Part shown: in pieces, positions 18,620 through 27,317 of the stretch | How positions within the stretch are numbered: position 1 is the first letter of the stretch | Layout of the letters: the number at the start of each line of letters is the position of its first letter | Assembly (NCBI RefSeq): GCF_049651205.1 | Contig: NZ_JBASBR010000003.1 | Coordinates: 62,001 to 126,000 of the forward strand | Direction of reading: 5' to 3' | DNA length: 64,000 nucleotides | Source: Castellaniella sp049651205 | GTDB taxonomy: Bacteria > Pseudomonadota > Gammaproteobacteria > Burkholderiales > Burkholderiaceae_B | Notes under the pieces: generated by a model | What the model was told of the DNA's origin: nothing | The model's database searches: none | What the model saw: the letters and a program-made list of their open reading frames with translations, nothing else | Made by a program: the position numbers and the translations under genes

Positions 18620-19380
18620 TGAACTGGCCCGCAATCTATGCTGTCTACCGTTTCGAGATGGCCCGTACCTGGCGCACGCTGATGCAAAGCATCATTGCGC
18701 CGGTCATTTCAACCTCTCTTTATTTTGTGGTGTTTGGCACTGCGATTGGATCGCGCATCCAGGAAGTGGGCGACGTCAGCTATGGAGCATTTATCGTGCC
18801 TGGCTTGATCATGCTGTCTTTGCTCACGCACAGTATTTCAAATGCTGCATTTGGTATTTATTTTCCGAAATTTACCGGCACCCTGTACGAGATCCTGTCG
18901 GCGCCTATGTCCTATCTGGATATCTTGCTGGGATACGTCGGTGCGGCAGCCACCAAATCAGTGCTGTTGGGGATCATCATCCTGGCAACTGCCACGCTGT
19001 TTGTGCCCCTGAGAATCGACCACCCCCTGGCGATGGCTGCCTTTATGGTGCTGACGGCACTGACGTTCAGCCTGCTTGGTTTCATTATCGGCATCTGGGC
19101 GGACAACTTTGAAAAACTGCAGTTTGTGCCGCTGCTGATCGTAACCCCCCTGACCTTCCTGGGGGGCAGCTTCTATTCAATCGATATGCTGCCACCCTTT
19201 TGGCAGCAAGTGACCTTGCTCAATCCGGTGGTTTACCTGATCAGCGGGTTTCGCTGGAGTTTCTTCGGCCTGGCAGACGTAAACGTATGGCTTAGCCTGG
19301 CCATGACACTGGTGTTTTTGGCTGTTTGCCTAGTAACAGTGGCCTGGATTTTCCGCACAGGCTATCGCCTGCGGCCCTGA
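18619..19380 (+). CDS. ABC-2 type exporter, permease subunit (YadH-like)
   Basis: Integral membrane partner of the preceding ATPase, 253 residues with six hydrophobic segments. The central signature LSAPMSYLDILLGYVGAAA and the later VTPLTFLGGSFYSIDMLPP are typical of the ABC-2 permease family (YadH/NodJ). The ATG at 18619 shares a base with the ATPase stop. The gene ends 28 bases before the convergent aminotransferase gene; no clear terminator hairpin is seen between them. Confidence 0.9.
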   Translation: MNWPAIYAVYRFEMARTWRTLMQSIIAPVISTSLYFVVFGTAIGSRIQEVGDVSYGAFIVPGLIMLSLLTHSISNAAFGIYFPKFTGTLYEILSAPMSYLDILLGYVGAAATKSVLLGIIILATATLFVPLRIDHPLAMAAFMVLTALTFSLLGFIIGIWADNFEKLQFVPLLIVTPLTFLGGSFYSIDMLPPFWQQVTLLNPVVYLISGFRWSFFGLADVNVWLSLAMTLVFLAVCLVTVAWIFRTGYRLRP

Positions 19381-19408
19381 TACCAGGGCCGGTGGGCGTT
19401 GTCAGTCT

Positions 19409-20536
19409 TTACTCCATCCGATCCAGCGCCTTTGCAAGTGACTCGACCGTGCGCGGAATGTTGTGCAGCTTATCGAGGCCAAACAAACCAAGGCGGAACG
19501 TCTTGAAGCCTTCAGGCTCGTCACAAGCCAGCGGCACCCCGGCGGCGGCTTGCAAGCCCGCCTCTGCAAACTTGCGGGTGGAGTGGATGCCATCGTCCGT
19601 GGTGTAGCTCACCACCACACCCGGCGCTTCAAAGCCCGGGGCTGCCACACTTTTAAAGCCCCGTTCGCGCAACAGGGCGCGCACGGCATCACCTAACTGC
19701 TGCTGCTCGGCCTTGACGCGGTCGTAGCCATAAGCGTGTGTCTCGGCCATGACGTTGCGCAAGATGATCAGAGCATCCGTTGGCAGTGTGGTGTAGTAAG
19801 CGTGCCCGCCTTTCTCGTAGGCTTCCATGATCCCCAGCCATTTGCGCAGATCACAGGCAAAGCTGGTGCTTTGGGTGGATTCGATGCGCTCACGGGCGGT
19901 TTCACTGAGCATCACCAGCCCGCAGCAGGCAGATGACGTCCAGCCCTTTTGAGGGGCGGAGATCAGCACATCGGCGTGCACATCACGCATATTGACCCAG
20001 ATGGTGCCCGATGCAATGCAATCCAGCACAAAAAGGCCACCTTCCTCGTGCACTGCATCCGCCACCTGGCGAATGTATTCTTCGGGCAGCATGATGCCCG
20101 ACGCGGTTTCAACGTGTGCGGCAAAGACAACGTCGGGTTTGAATTCGTGAATCGCAGCCACGACATCCTGGACGGGAGGCGGTGCAAAAAATGCCTGCGC
20201 GCCGGACTCGATGGGACGTGCTTTCAGGACACGTGATTCGGAGGGGATATTGCCTGCTTCAAAAATCTGCGTCCAGCGATAGCTGAACCAGCCGTTGCGT
20301 ATCACGAGGCAGCGTTTATTGGTGCCAAACTGGCGGGCAACCGCCTCCATGCCGAAGGTGCCACTCCCCGGAATCACAATCGCCGAGTGAGCGCCATAAA
20401 CGCTTTTGAGCGTCTGGGAAATATCCCGCATGACTTCCTGAAAGGACTGAGACATGTGGTTCAATGCGCGGTCGGTGTAGACCACCGAGTATTCCAGCAG
20501 ACCTTCTGGGTCTACCTTGGGTAGCAATCCTGGCAT
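19409..20536 (-). CDS. Class V PLP-dependent aminotransferase (alanine/serine-glyoxylate type)
   Basis: A 375-residue class V aminotransferase fold. The Schiff-base lysine is in SAPQKGWTSSA, preceded by the Asp-bearing FVLDCIASG strand, with GSGTFGMEAVARQF for phosphate binding and a C-terminal FRLGLFGLDKLHN. The closest functional groups are alanine-glyoxylate and serine-pyruvate aminotransferases; exact amino donor and acceptor cannot be decided. The gene stands alone, converging on the ABC exporter, with its promoter in the 150-base gap before the HDOD gene. Start ATG at 20536 is preceded by a GGAGATACCC stretch. Confidence 0.85.
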   Translation of the reverse strand: MPGLLPKVDPEGLLEYSVVYTDRALNHMSQSFQEVMRDISQTLKSVYGAHSAIVIPGSGTFGMEAVARQFGTNKRCLVIRNGWFSYRWTQIFEAGNIPSESRVLKARPIESGAQAFFAPPPVQDVVAAIHEFKPDVVFAAHVETASGIMLPEEYIRQVADAVHEEGGLFVLDCIASGTIWVNMRDVHADVLISAPQKGWTSSACCGLVMLSETARERIESTQSTSFACDLRKWLGIMEAYEKGGHAYYTTLPTDALIILRNVMAETHAYGYDRVKAEQQQLGDAVRALLRERGFKSVAAPGFEAPGVVVSYTTDDGIHSTRKFAEAGLQAAAGVPLACDEPEGFKTFRLGLFGLDKLHNIPRTVESLAKALDRME

Positions 20537-20577
20537 GGGTATCTCCGGTTTATCAACCTCCCGATTGTAGACTTACC

Positions 20578-20583
20578 TATAAT
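20578..20583 (+). promoter_or_regulatory. Candidate -10 element (TATAAT) for the HDOD gene
   Basis: A perfect TATAAT on the plus strand in the 150-base gap between the aminotransferase start (20536) and the HDOD gene start (20688). No good -35 lies 16-18 bases upstream, so this is a weak prediction. The rest of the gap holds nothing I can name. Confidence 0.3.
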
Positions 20584-20687
20584 GTCCTGCGCGATGAGTG
20601 AACGCATGCAGCCAACCATTGCACAATAAGATAAAAATCAGCGGGCAGGATGCCGTACGGTTCCGGCTCAACACCAAAAGAGACACA

Positions 20688-21971
20688 ATGGAGACCAGCC
20701 TGATGGCCGAGCAGGACACCCCCAAGGAACAAGAAACACCCCCAGATGCACCCCTCCCTTTTTTGATCCGACGAGAGCCTGTCCTCAATAAAGATCAGGG
20801 CCTGCACGGATATCGTCTCCGTATTCTATGGACAGATCCACAATACCCCGGCGCTGACGCCGGCCTGGCCGTCATGCAAGCCGCCCGAGAGTACGGGATC
20901 AACCAGCTGCTGGCATACGCCCCCCACTGGATTGATGCAACACCGGCCCTGCTGCAAAGCACAATGGCCGTCATGCTTCCGCGCAACCGCTGCTATCTCG
21001 AGTTTCCCGATATCCTCGACCTCACGCCTGAGCTCATCCAGGCGCTGCAAGGCTTGGCACATGGCGGTTTGGGCTTCAGCCTGCGCGGCGACCTTGCCGC
21101 ACAACCCGAGCGCAGCAGCCTGCTGCCATTTGTCAAAGTGGTGGGGTTTAACACCGCCATCAGCACCAAGGCTGATATATTTAAACAAAGCTTTCAGCAT
21201 AAGCAGGCAGGGCGGTTGTTGCTGGCCATTGATCCACCCGACAAAGCCACGCTGGATAATTTTCTGCTGCTGGGCTTTACCTTGTACGCAGGCCAGTGGC
21301 CACGCGACCTGGTCGCCGCCAACACTTTATCTGTCCGCCAGAAAACCTTGCTCAATCTGGTGTCCCTGATCATGGGCGAAGGCGAAACCCCCGAGATCCA
21401 GCGCTGTCTTGAACAAGACAGCGAGCTGGTCAAGATCTTGCTGGATATGGTGAATACACCAGCCTATGGCTTAAGCCAGGAAATCACCTCCCTGCCCCAG
21501 GCCATCATGCTGCTGGGGCGCCGCGAGCTCCAACGCTGGATACAAATACTGATGTATACCGAGGCCGGCAGGCCCACCGGTTACCTGTCTCCCGTCCTGA
21601 TTCAGGCCAGCGCGCGTGGACACCTGATGGAAGCATTGTCCAAGCAAAAATATCCAGAACAAACTGTCCGGGCAGAGTCTGCCTTTACAACAGGCATATT
21701 GTCAGTGATCGACCAAATGTTTAACAGCACAATGGTGGATCTGCTGCAACAGATCCAACTGGACGTGCCTATTCGGGAAGCCCTGCTGCATCGCACAGGC
21801 CCCCTGGGTGATGAGCTCCGACTGGCCGCATTGTTGTTTCCCTCGGATCGCGACCAGACAGAAGACCTCGCTTCATTGCTAAACAACTTGCAACAAACAA
21901 GCAGCCAAATTGCACCGCTGGTGCAGGATGCCTTTACCTGGGCACATGGCATCACCCGCGCTGCACCGTGA
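20688..21971 (+). CDS. HDOD domain protein with degenerate EAL-like N-terminal half (YuxH type)
   Basis: A 427-residue signalling-type protein. The N-terminal half begins PFLIRREPVLNKDQGLHGYRL, matching the opening of YuxH-type EAL domains. The EAL triad and metal ligands are absent (YRLRI replaces the E-x-L position), so no c-di-GMP hydrolysis is expected. The C-terminal half is an HDOD domain (QDSELVKILLDMVNTPAYGL, SLPQAIMLLGRRELQRWI), a regulatory relative of HD phosphohydrolases without the HD residues. ATG at 20688 is preceded by AAAGAGACAC. Role unknown, probably protein-protein regulation. Confidence 0.85.
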   Translation: METSLMAEQDTPKEQETPPDAPLPFLIRREPVLNKDQGLHGYRLRILWTDPQYPGADAGLAVMQAAREYGINQLLAYAPHWIDATPALLQSTMAVMLPRNRCYLEFPDILDLTPELIQALQGLAHGGLGFSLRGDLAAQPERSSLLPFVKVVGFNTAISTKADIFKQSFQHKQAGRLLLAIDPPDKATLDNFLLLGFTLYAGQWPRDLVAANTLSVRQKTLLNLVSLIMGEGETPEIQRCLEQDSELVKILLDMVNTPAYGLSQEITSLPQAIMLLGRRELQRWIQILMYTEAGRPTGYLSPVLIQASARGHLMEALSKQKYPEQTVRAESAFTTGILSVIDQMFNSTMVDLLQQIQLDVPIREALLHRTGPLGDELRLAALLFPSDRDQTEDLASLLNNLQQTSSQIAPLVQDAFTWAHGITRAAP

Positions 21972-21998
21972 TGATTTGCTGATGTCTGACCGTCCGAC

Positions 21999-23210
21999 AT
22001 GAAACCACCCAGCCCCGAGCCGGCCGCTTCTGCCTTTTCCCGACTCGGGGCGTGGTTCAAAATCTCGCACCTGTCAGCTGGTTTTATTGCTGTACTGGTG
22101 GGCTACACAAGCTCTGTGGCCATCATCTTTCAGGCAGCCAGCGCAGCAGGCGCGCAAGAAGCGCAACTGGCCTCATGGATGTGGGCGCTGGGCGTAGGTA
22201 TGGGGATCAGCTGTATCGGGCTGTCACTGGCCTGGAAAGCCCCCGTGCTGACAGCCTGGTCTACCCCGGGTGCAGCCCTGCTGGCCACCAGCCTTGGCGA
22301 CATCGGACTATCCCAGGCAATTGGTGTGTTCATTGTCAGCTCCGTGCTGATCACCCTGTGCGGTATCACCGGCTGGTTTCAGAAAATCATGAACTGGGTG
22401 CCTCACCATCTGACGTCAGCGATGCTGGCAGGCATCTTGTTGCGCTTTGGGATGGACCTGTTTACCTCATTGCAGGCACAACCCACCTTGGTATTTGCCA
22501 TGGTGGCCACCTTTATCCTTGCCCGGCGGTTGTTGCCCCGCTACAGCGTGCCGCTTGCATTGCTGGCCGGGATAGTGGTTGCCGGCGTGCAAGGCCAGCT
22601 ACCTCTGGGAGGCCTCAACTGGACACCCGCCCATCCCGTGTGGATGGCACCATCCTTTTCAGTCTCTGCCCTGATCGGCGTCGCACTACCCTTGTTTATT
22701 GTCACCATGACATCGCAGAACGTGCCTGGTCTGGCAGTGCTCAGGGCCAATGGCTACAGCGATGTACCTGCATCGCCCCTGATTTCCTGGACAGGCCTCA
22801 CGGGCATTATTCTGGCGCCGTTTGGCGGCTTTGCCTATAACCTGGCCGCCATCACGGCTGCCATCTGCATGAGCCCGGATGCAGATCCCAACTCACGCGA
22901 GCGCTACAAGGCCTCGGTGTGGGCCGGTATTTTCTATTTTTTGACAGGCATCTTTGGCGCCACGGTGGTGGCACTGTTTGCAGCCTTTCCTCACGCGCTG
23001 GTGGCGGCCATCGCAGGCCTGGCCCTGCTGGGCACGCTAGGCAGCAGCGTGCATGACGCACTGGCCATACCCGCTCATCGGGAATCCGCTCTCATCACTT
23101 TTCTGGCCACCGCTTCCGGAATGAGCTTGCTGGGTATCGGCAGCGCCTTCTGGGGCCTGGTGATCGGGATGGTATGCCATCTGGCCTTGCAGCACAGGCG
23201 GCACAGCTAA
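21999..23210 (+). CDS. benE: Benzoate/H+ symporter, BenE family
   Basis: Inner-membrane secondary transporter of 403 residues with about twelve hydrophobic segments. Diagnostic BenE stretches are AGFIAVLVGYTSSVAIIFQA, WSTPGAALL and the FGGFAYNLAAITAAICM motif followed by a charged DPNSRERYKA loop. BenE imports benzoate with protons; related family members may take other aromatic acids. No benzoate dioxygenase genes are present in the window, but the gene lies 37 bases from the convergent 3-hydroxybenzoate monooxygenase, so a role in hydroxybenzoate uptake is possible. It starts 27 bases after the HDOD gene. Confidence 0.9.
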   Translation: MKPPSPEPAASAFSRLGAWFKISHLSAGFIAVLVGYTSSVAIIFQAASAAGAQEAQLASWMWALGVGMGISCIGLSLAWKAPVLTAWSTPGAALLATSLGDIGLSQAIGVFIVSSVLITLCGITGWFQKIMNWVPHHLTSAMLAGILLRFGMDLFTSLQAQPTLVFAMVATFILARRLLPRYSVPLALLAGIVVAGVQGQLPLGGLNWTPAHPVWMAPSFSVSALIGVALPLFIVTMTSQNVPGLAVLRANGYSDVPASPLISWTGLTGIILAPFGGFAYNLAAITAAICMSPDADPNSRERYKASVWAGIFYFLTGIFGATVVALFAAFPHALVAAIAGLALLGTLGSSVHDALAIPAHRESALITFLATASGMSLLGIGSAFWGLVIGMVCHLALQHRRHS

Positions 23211-23247
23211 AGAAGCAAGATCTCTATAGCCGCCCGCCCCCCATGGT

Positions 23248-25140
23248 TCAAGACTGGCGGCTGGTAAACCCGCCGATAAATTTACCGAGCCTGATGGTGG
23301 CCGATAAAGGCAATACATGGGCCACATACTGATCGGGCCTGACCAGCACCATCGCACCGTCCCGATCAATCTGGCGCTGCGCAAAAATATCGTCGCCCGG
23401 CAATACCGAGTACACCCGTTCGTAGTCTGTCAGGCCAAACCGTCCTACGGCGGGCTTAAAGACGGCCGGCACCTGGTTAATGTCAATTTCTGTGTGCAGT
23501 TGCTGGTAGATGACAGACAGGTCGAACCAGGCGTTTGCATCCAGCCCGCCAGGCGTATAGCCACGCAAAGGCGACTCGGCTGCATGTTGCAGCCAGTCGG
23601 CCAGAGTGCGCATCGCCTCGGATTGCCCCGCCGCAGCCCGATCTGCAAACACATACAGGCGCCACCGGCCATCGGCACGGGCTTCATGGCCCATATGCAA
23701 TGCCACGCCGTCAGCAACCCGCGCAACCATCGCCGATCGGAAGCGCCGGCCAATGGGGTAGCCCGAGGCCAGGCCCGCATACTCACCCTCGCCCGCAATC
23801 ATGGACGGCGGATAGCATGTCATAAAGCCTTGAGCAAACTCGGTAATCTGCAGATATGCGTCTTCGAGGGCCTGGGGGCTGGAAAAATCTTCCGGGCGCT
23901 TTGCCAGGATCGATGCCCAACGCTTGTCAAAACGGATGATGTCCTCGCCTACCACCTGACGCTCACCAGAATAGGTATGCAAGAGGCTGGCAGGGCTGCG
24001 GCCTTGCAACACATGGGCCAGCTTCCAGCCCAGATTGAAGCCATCCTGCATGGAGACATTCATCCCCTGCCCGGCTTTGGCACTGTGCGTGTGGCTGGCA
24101 TCACCCACGATAAACACCCGTGGCGTGCGTGTGCCGATTTCTGCCGGCGGCACGTCATCAAAGCGATCACAGACCCGATGCCCAACTTCGTAGACACTGA
24201 ACCACGCCACATCCCGCACATCCAGGTTGTAGGGGTGCAGGATTTTCCTGGCCCGGGCAATCACCTGATCGACAGACGTTTTACGCACTGCGCCACGATC
24301 TGCCGGATCAACCTCACCAAGATCGACATACAGCCGGAACAAATGCCCGCCTTCACGCGGGATCAGCAAGATACTGCCTTCCTGGTCTGACTGAATGGCG
24401 CACTTGATCCGGATATCCGGAAAGTCCGTGACTGCCAGCAAATCCATGACACCCCAGGCATGATTGGAGGAGTCCCCGGCCGGCGTGCAGCCAATGGCTG
24501 CGCGCACCCGGCTGTGGGCACCATCAGCTCCCACCACAAACCTGGCATGCACAATCCGGGTTTCATCCGGTGCATCAGCGCTTTTTTTAAGCAAGGTAAC
24601 CTTAAGTGGATGCGAGCCCGTCTCTGTGCGCTCAAGCGACTGGAACTCATACCCCCAGTCGGTTTGCATGCGAGTGGGGGCAAAAGCCATTGCCTCCGAG
24701 AAATAATCCAGAACACGCGCCTGATTGACGGTGATATGGGGATACTCGCTGACATGATTGGGATCTTCCAGCACCCGGGATGTCCGGGCAATCCGGGCCG
24801 GATCCTTGGGGTCCGGTTTCCAGAAGGCTGTTTCAACCACCCGGCAGCCTTCGGCCACGATGCGGTCAGCAAAACCGAAGGCTTCAAAGGTCTCGACACT
24901 GCGCGGCTGGATACCGTCGGCCTGCCCGACTTCCAGGCGGCTGGCCCGACGATCCACGAGGCGGGTGGTAATCTCGGGAAACTGGGCCAGCTGTGCCGCC
25001 GCCACGACACCCGCCGGCCCTGCGCCGACAATCAGAACATCCACATGGTCCGGCAACTCGGCAGGACGGTTCAACCCTATACCGGCGGCAGGTTGAATGC
25101 GCGGATCCGCAGAAACGTACCCCTGATGATGAAACTGCAT
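23248..25140 (-). CDS. mobA: 3-hydroxybenzoate 4-monooxygenase
   Basis: FAD- and NADPH-dependent aromatic hydroxylase expected to convert 3-hydroxybenzoate plus O2 to protocatechuate. The 630 residues match the phenol-hydroxylase-type MobA family (Comamonas MobA is about 640). Seen: N-terminal Rossmann motif VDVLIVGAGPAGVVAAAQLA, QADGIQPRSVETFEAFG, the DG motif VVGADGAHSRVRAAIG, the GDASHTHSAKAGQGMN flavin motif, and a C-terminal thioredoxin-like domain. A GGAG lies 11 bases before the ATG. It is the last gene of the liv/lig cluster, 115 bases after the LivF fusion gene, so it may also have its own promoter. Phenol 2-monooxygenase activity is a less likely alternative. Confidence 0.88.
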   Translation of the reverse strand: MQFHHQGYVSADPRIQPAAGIGLNRPAELPDHVDVLIVGAGPAGVVAAAQLAQFPEITTRLVDRRASRLEVGQADGIQPRSVETFEAFGFADRIVAEGCRVVETAFWKPDPKDPARIARTSRVLEDPNHVSEYPHITVNQARVLDYFSEAMAFAPTRMQTDWGYEFQSLERTETGSHPLKVTLLKKSADAPDETRIVHARFVVGADGAHSRVRAAIGCTPAGDSSNHAWGVMDLLAVTDFPDIRIKCAIQSDQEGSILLIPREGGHLFRLYVDLGEVDPADRGAVRKTSVDQVIARARKILHPYNLDVRDVAWFSVYEVGHRVCDRFDDVPPAEIGTRTPRVFIVGDASHTHSAKAGQGMNVSMQDGFNLGWKLAHVLQGRSPASLLHTYSGERQVVGEDIIRFDKRWASILAKRPEDFSSPQALEDAYLQITEFAQGFMTCYPPSMIAGEGEYAGLASGYPIGRRFRSAMVARVADGVALHMGHEARADGRWRLYVFADRAAAGQSEAMRTLADWLQHAAESPLRGYTPGGLDANAWFDLSVIYQQLHTEIDINQVPAVFKPAVGRFGLTDYERVYSVLPGDDIFAQRQIDRDGAMVLVRPDQYVAHVLPLSATIRLGKFIGGFTSRQS

Positions 25141-25218
25141 AACATATCTCCAAGATCCTGCTTATCAGCGGCGGCGATCTGAACCCGCACCTGTGGCCGC
25201 GCACCTAGGATCATGCGT

Positions 25219-25235
25219 GTTTCCTGAGGGGAAAC
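25219..25235. repeat. Short inverted repeat in the livF-mobA gap
   Basis: GTTTCC and GGAAAC form a perfect six-base stem around a five-base loop in the 115-base space between the LivF fusion gene and mobA. It has no T-run, so it is not a classical terminator. It could be an operator or an RNA hairpin that sets mobA expression apart from the importer genes. Confidence 0.3.
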
Positions 25236-25255
25236 CTTGTCAATTGAACAAAAAA

Positions 25256-26575
25256 TCAGATTGAATGCGAACCACCTACCCCAATGGGCGCTGGCGCCAT
25301 TCTGGCGATTCGGCTGAAGAGCTGTGCATACTGATTGTTCGGGCCGGCCCAGGGATCACCGTTACGGACAAAATCCTGATTGATGGTGTGCCATTCATCG
25401 AGTGCGAAATACTTGCGTGCAGCCGGCAGGATATGGCGCTCTTCAGTACCCATGTGATCCCATTCTTCTGTCATGTAGGTATCCACTGCATCCCGGAATC
25501 CTGCGAAACCGGATGCGCCTGCCTGCATGTAATGCACCAGGGCACGGTCCAGCTCGCTGGTGGCTCGCAGCGTATTCTGATGCTGCGCCTCCAGGCGATC
25601 CAGATGCTCGTCTTGCTCGCGTGTTTTGGTACGCAACAGTGCAAAGATCTGTTCTTCTTTGGGATGATGCAGCTTGTCCGGCATCTCTGCGATGTACTCG
25701 ATCAGGGCGGCCAGCAAGATAAAATCTGGCGCCAAACGCCCGGCCTCGATTTCTTTGACGATTGCCGAGAGCGCATTCAAGACAGCTGCAATCGCGCGAT
25801 GTTCGTTGCGAATTGCTTCGATCGCAGGCACGGATTTGGGTACAGGCGCAACAGTATCGCCGGAGGATTGCGCTGAAGCGGCCCCCAGCCAGCCATCCAG
25901 GCGCTCGCGATCTTGCAGCAACTCGGCACTGTCACCGGCATATACGATTCGGCCACGTTCAAGCACTAAAGCCCGGCGCATGATGGGCAAAATCTGACGG
26001 GCATGCTGCTCGACCAGAATCACAGCCATGCCGCCCTCATGCACCATGCGATCAATAATGTGTAAAAGCTCTTGGGCAATCAGTGGTGCCAGGCCCTCAA
26101 GCGGCTCATCCAGCAGCAACAACCTGGGATTAAGCATCAGGGCGCGTCCCATTGCCAGCATCTGTTGCTCACCCCCCGAGAGTTGATTACCCAGATTGGC
26201 CCGCCGCTCTTCCAGACGAGGAAACAGCTCGTAAACCCGTTTGAGCGTCCATTGCCCTGGCTGGGCCACCACGGTGAGGTTTTCTTCGACGGTGAGCGAT
26301 TTGAAAATGTCCCGCTCTTGCGGCACCCAGCCTAACCCGGCCCTGGCCCGGCGATGGCTGGAAACCTGCGCAATATCCTTGCCCTGGTAGAAGATTTTTC
26401 CCTGGCGCAGCCGGGTTGCCCCCATCAGAGTGGCCAGCAGGGTTGTCTTGCCCATGCCATTGCGTCCCAGCAACGCAAGGCTGTCGTTTTGCTCTAGTGC
26501 AAACGAGATGTCTTCAAGGATGACGGCATCTCCGTATCCTGCCCATACGTTCTCCAGGCGCAACAGTTCAGTCAT
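25256..26575 (-). CDS. livF: LivF-type ABC ATPase fused to a C-terminal hemerythrin (HHE) domain
   Basis: Residues 1-235 form a complete branched-chain-type importer ATPase: Walker A GRNGMGKTT at 38-46, VPQERDIF at 84-91, signature LSGGEQQ at 132-138, Walker B LLLLDEP at 152-158, switch His191. After a 15-residue Ala/Ser/Pro linker, residues 250-435 form a hemerythrin-like domain with candidate di-iron ligands His259, His303 or 304, Glu308, His332, His374 and Glu378, ending in the family-like LFSRIARMAPAPIGVG. LivF alone is 230-240 residues, so the 439-residue product is a true fusion; there is no Met near the junction and only a GTG at Val249 without a ribosome binding site. The ATG overlaps livG by eight bases. 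The HHE domain may bind O2, NO or iron; its effect on transport is inference. Confidence 0.9.
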   Translation of the reverse strand: MTELLRLENVWAGYGDAVILEDISFALEQNDSLALLGRNGMGKTTLLATLMGATRLRQGKIFYQGKDIAQVSSHRRARAGLGWVPQERDIFKSLTVEENLTVVAQPGQWTLKRVYELFPRLEERRANLGNQLSGGEQQMLAMGRALMLNPRLLLLDEPLEGLAPLIAQELLHIIDRMVHEGGMAVILVEQHARQILPIMRRALVLERGRIVYAGDSAELLQDRERLDGWLGAASAQSSGDTVAPVPKSVPAIEAIRNEHRAIAAVLNALSAIVKEIEAGRLAPDFILLAALIEYIAEMPDKLHHPKEEQIFALLRTKTREQDEHLDRLEAQHQNTLRATSELDRALVHYMQAGASGFAGFRDAVDTYMTEEWDHMGTEERHILPAARKYFALDEWHTINQDFVRNGDPWAGPNNQYAQLFSRIARMAPAPIGVGGSHSI

Positions 26576-27317
26576 GGGATTCTCCCAGGTACACCTCTTT
26601 GACGCGTGGATGCCGGGCAATCACGTCGGGCGTGTCTTCGACCAGCAAGGCACCAGACACCAACACAGAGATACGGTCGGCAAACCGGAAAACCAGATTC
26701 ATGTCGTGCTCGATCAAGAGGATCGTGACATCCCGAGGCAACTGGGCAATGGTTTCAAAAAGCTCCTGACTCTCGCTGGTGGGCACACCAGCCGCCGGCT
26801 CATCGAGCAACAGCACTTTGGGCTGCATTGCCAAAGCCAGCGCAATTTCGATCAGACGTTGGCGCCCATAGGCGAGACTGCGTGTTTCTTCGTATGCATC
26901 AGGCAAGAGCTTCAGGCGATCCAGAATGCTGGCGGCCTCGTCGACAAACTCGGCCTGCCTGGCCAGAGGGTTCCACCAACGCGTACCCAAGCCGTGGCGC
27001 TCGCTGACAGCCAACACAACAGACTCCAGTACCGTCATTTCGGGAAACAGCTGGTTGATCTGAAACGTGCGCACCAGCCCCTGACGACAACGCTCGTGCT
27101 GCGCCATTTGGGTGACATCAGCCCCCATTAGTGAAACCCGGCCGGAGGTGGGCTCAAGATAGCCTGTCAGCAAATTGATCAGAGTGGTCTTGCCTGCCCC
27201 ATTGGGGCCAATCAGGGCATGACGGGCACCGGACTCAACCGTCAGACTGACGTGATCAGTCACCACAAACCCGCCAAATTTCCGGACTAAATCCTGCGTT
27301 TGCAGCGCGACAGTCAT
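26568..27317 (-). CDS. livG: Branched-chain-type ABC importer ATPase LivG
   Basis: Second ATPase of the importer, 249 residues. Walker A GPNGAGKTT near residue 37, the long LivG-specific insert with VRTFQINQLFPEMTV, signature region LAYGRQRLIEIALALA (the canonical S-G-G is replaced by A-Y-G, common in LivG), Walker B VLLLDEPAAGV and switch IEHDMNLVF. It overlaps livM by four bases and the LivF fusion by eight. It should pair with the LivF-HHE protein under the LivH-LivM channel. Substrate is probably an aromatic acid, given the genes around it. Confidence 0.93.
   Translation of the reverse strand: MTVALQTQDLVRKFGGFVVTDHVSLTVESGARHALIGPNGAGKTTLINLLTGYLEPTSGRVSLMGADVTQMAQHERCRQGLVRTFQINQLFPEMTVLESVVLAVSERHGLGTRWWNPLARQAEFVDEAASILDRLKLLPDAYEETRSLAYGRQRLIEIALALAMQPKVLLLDEPAAGVPTSESQELFETIAQLPRDVTILLIEHDMNLVFRFADRISVLVSGALLVEDTPDVIARHPRVKEVYLGESHD

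Noticed and set aside
23317..24390. Long plus-strand frame antisense to mobA
   Set aside because: Shadow of a high-GC gene in the opposite frame; composition is not protein-like and mobA has full motif support.
25241..25255. A minus-strand TTGACA upstream of mobA taken as a promoter -35
   Set aside because: The only -10-like hexamer (CATGAT) is 22 bases away, too far for a sigma-70 promoter; mobA may still have its own promoter, but this pair does not show it.
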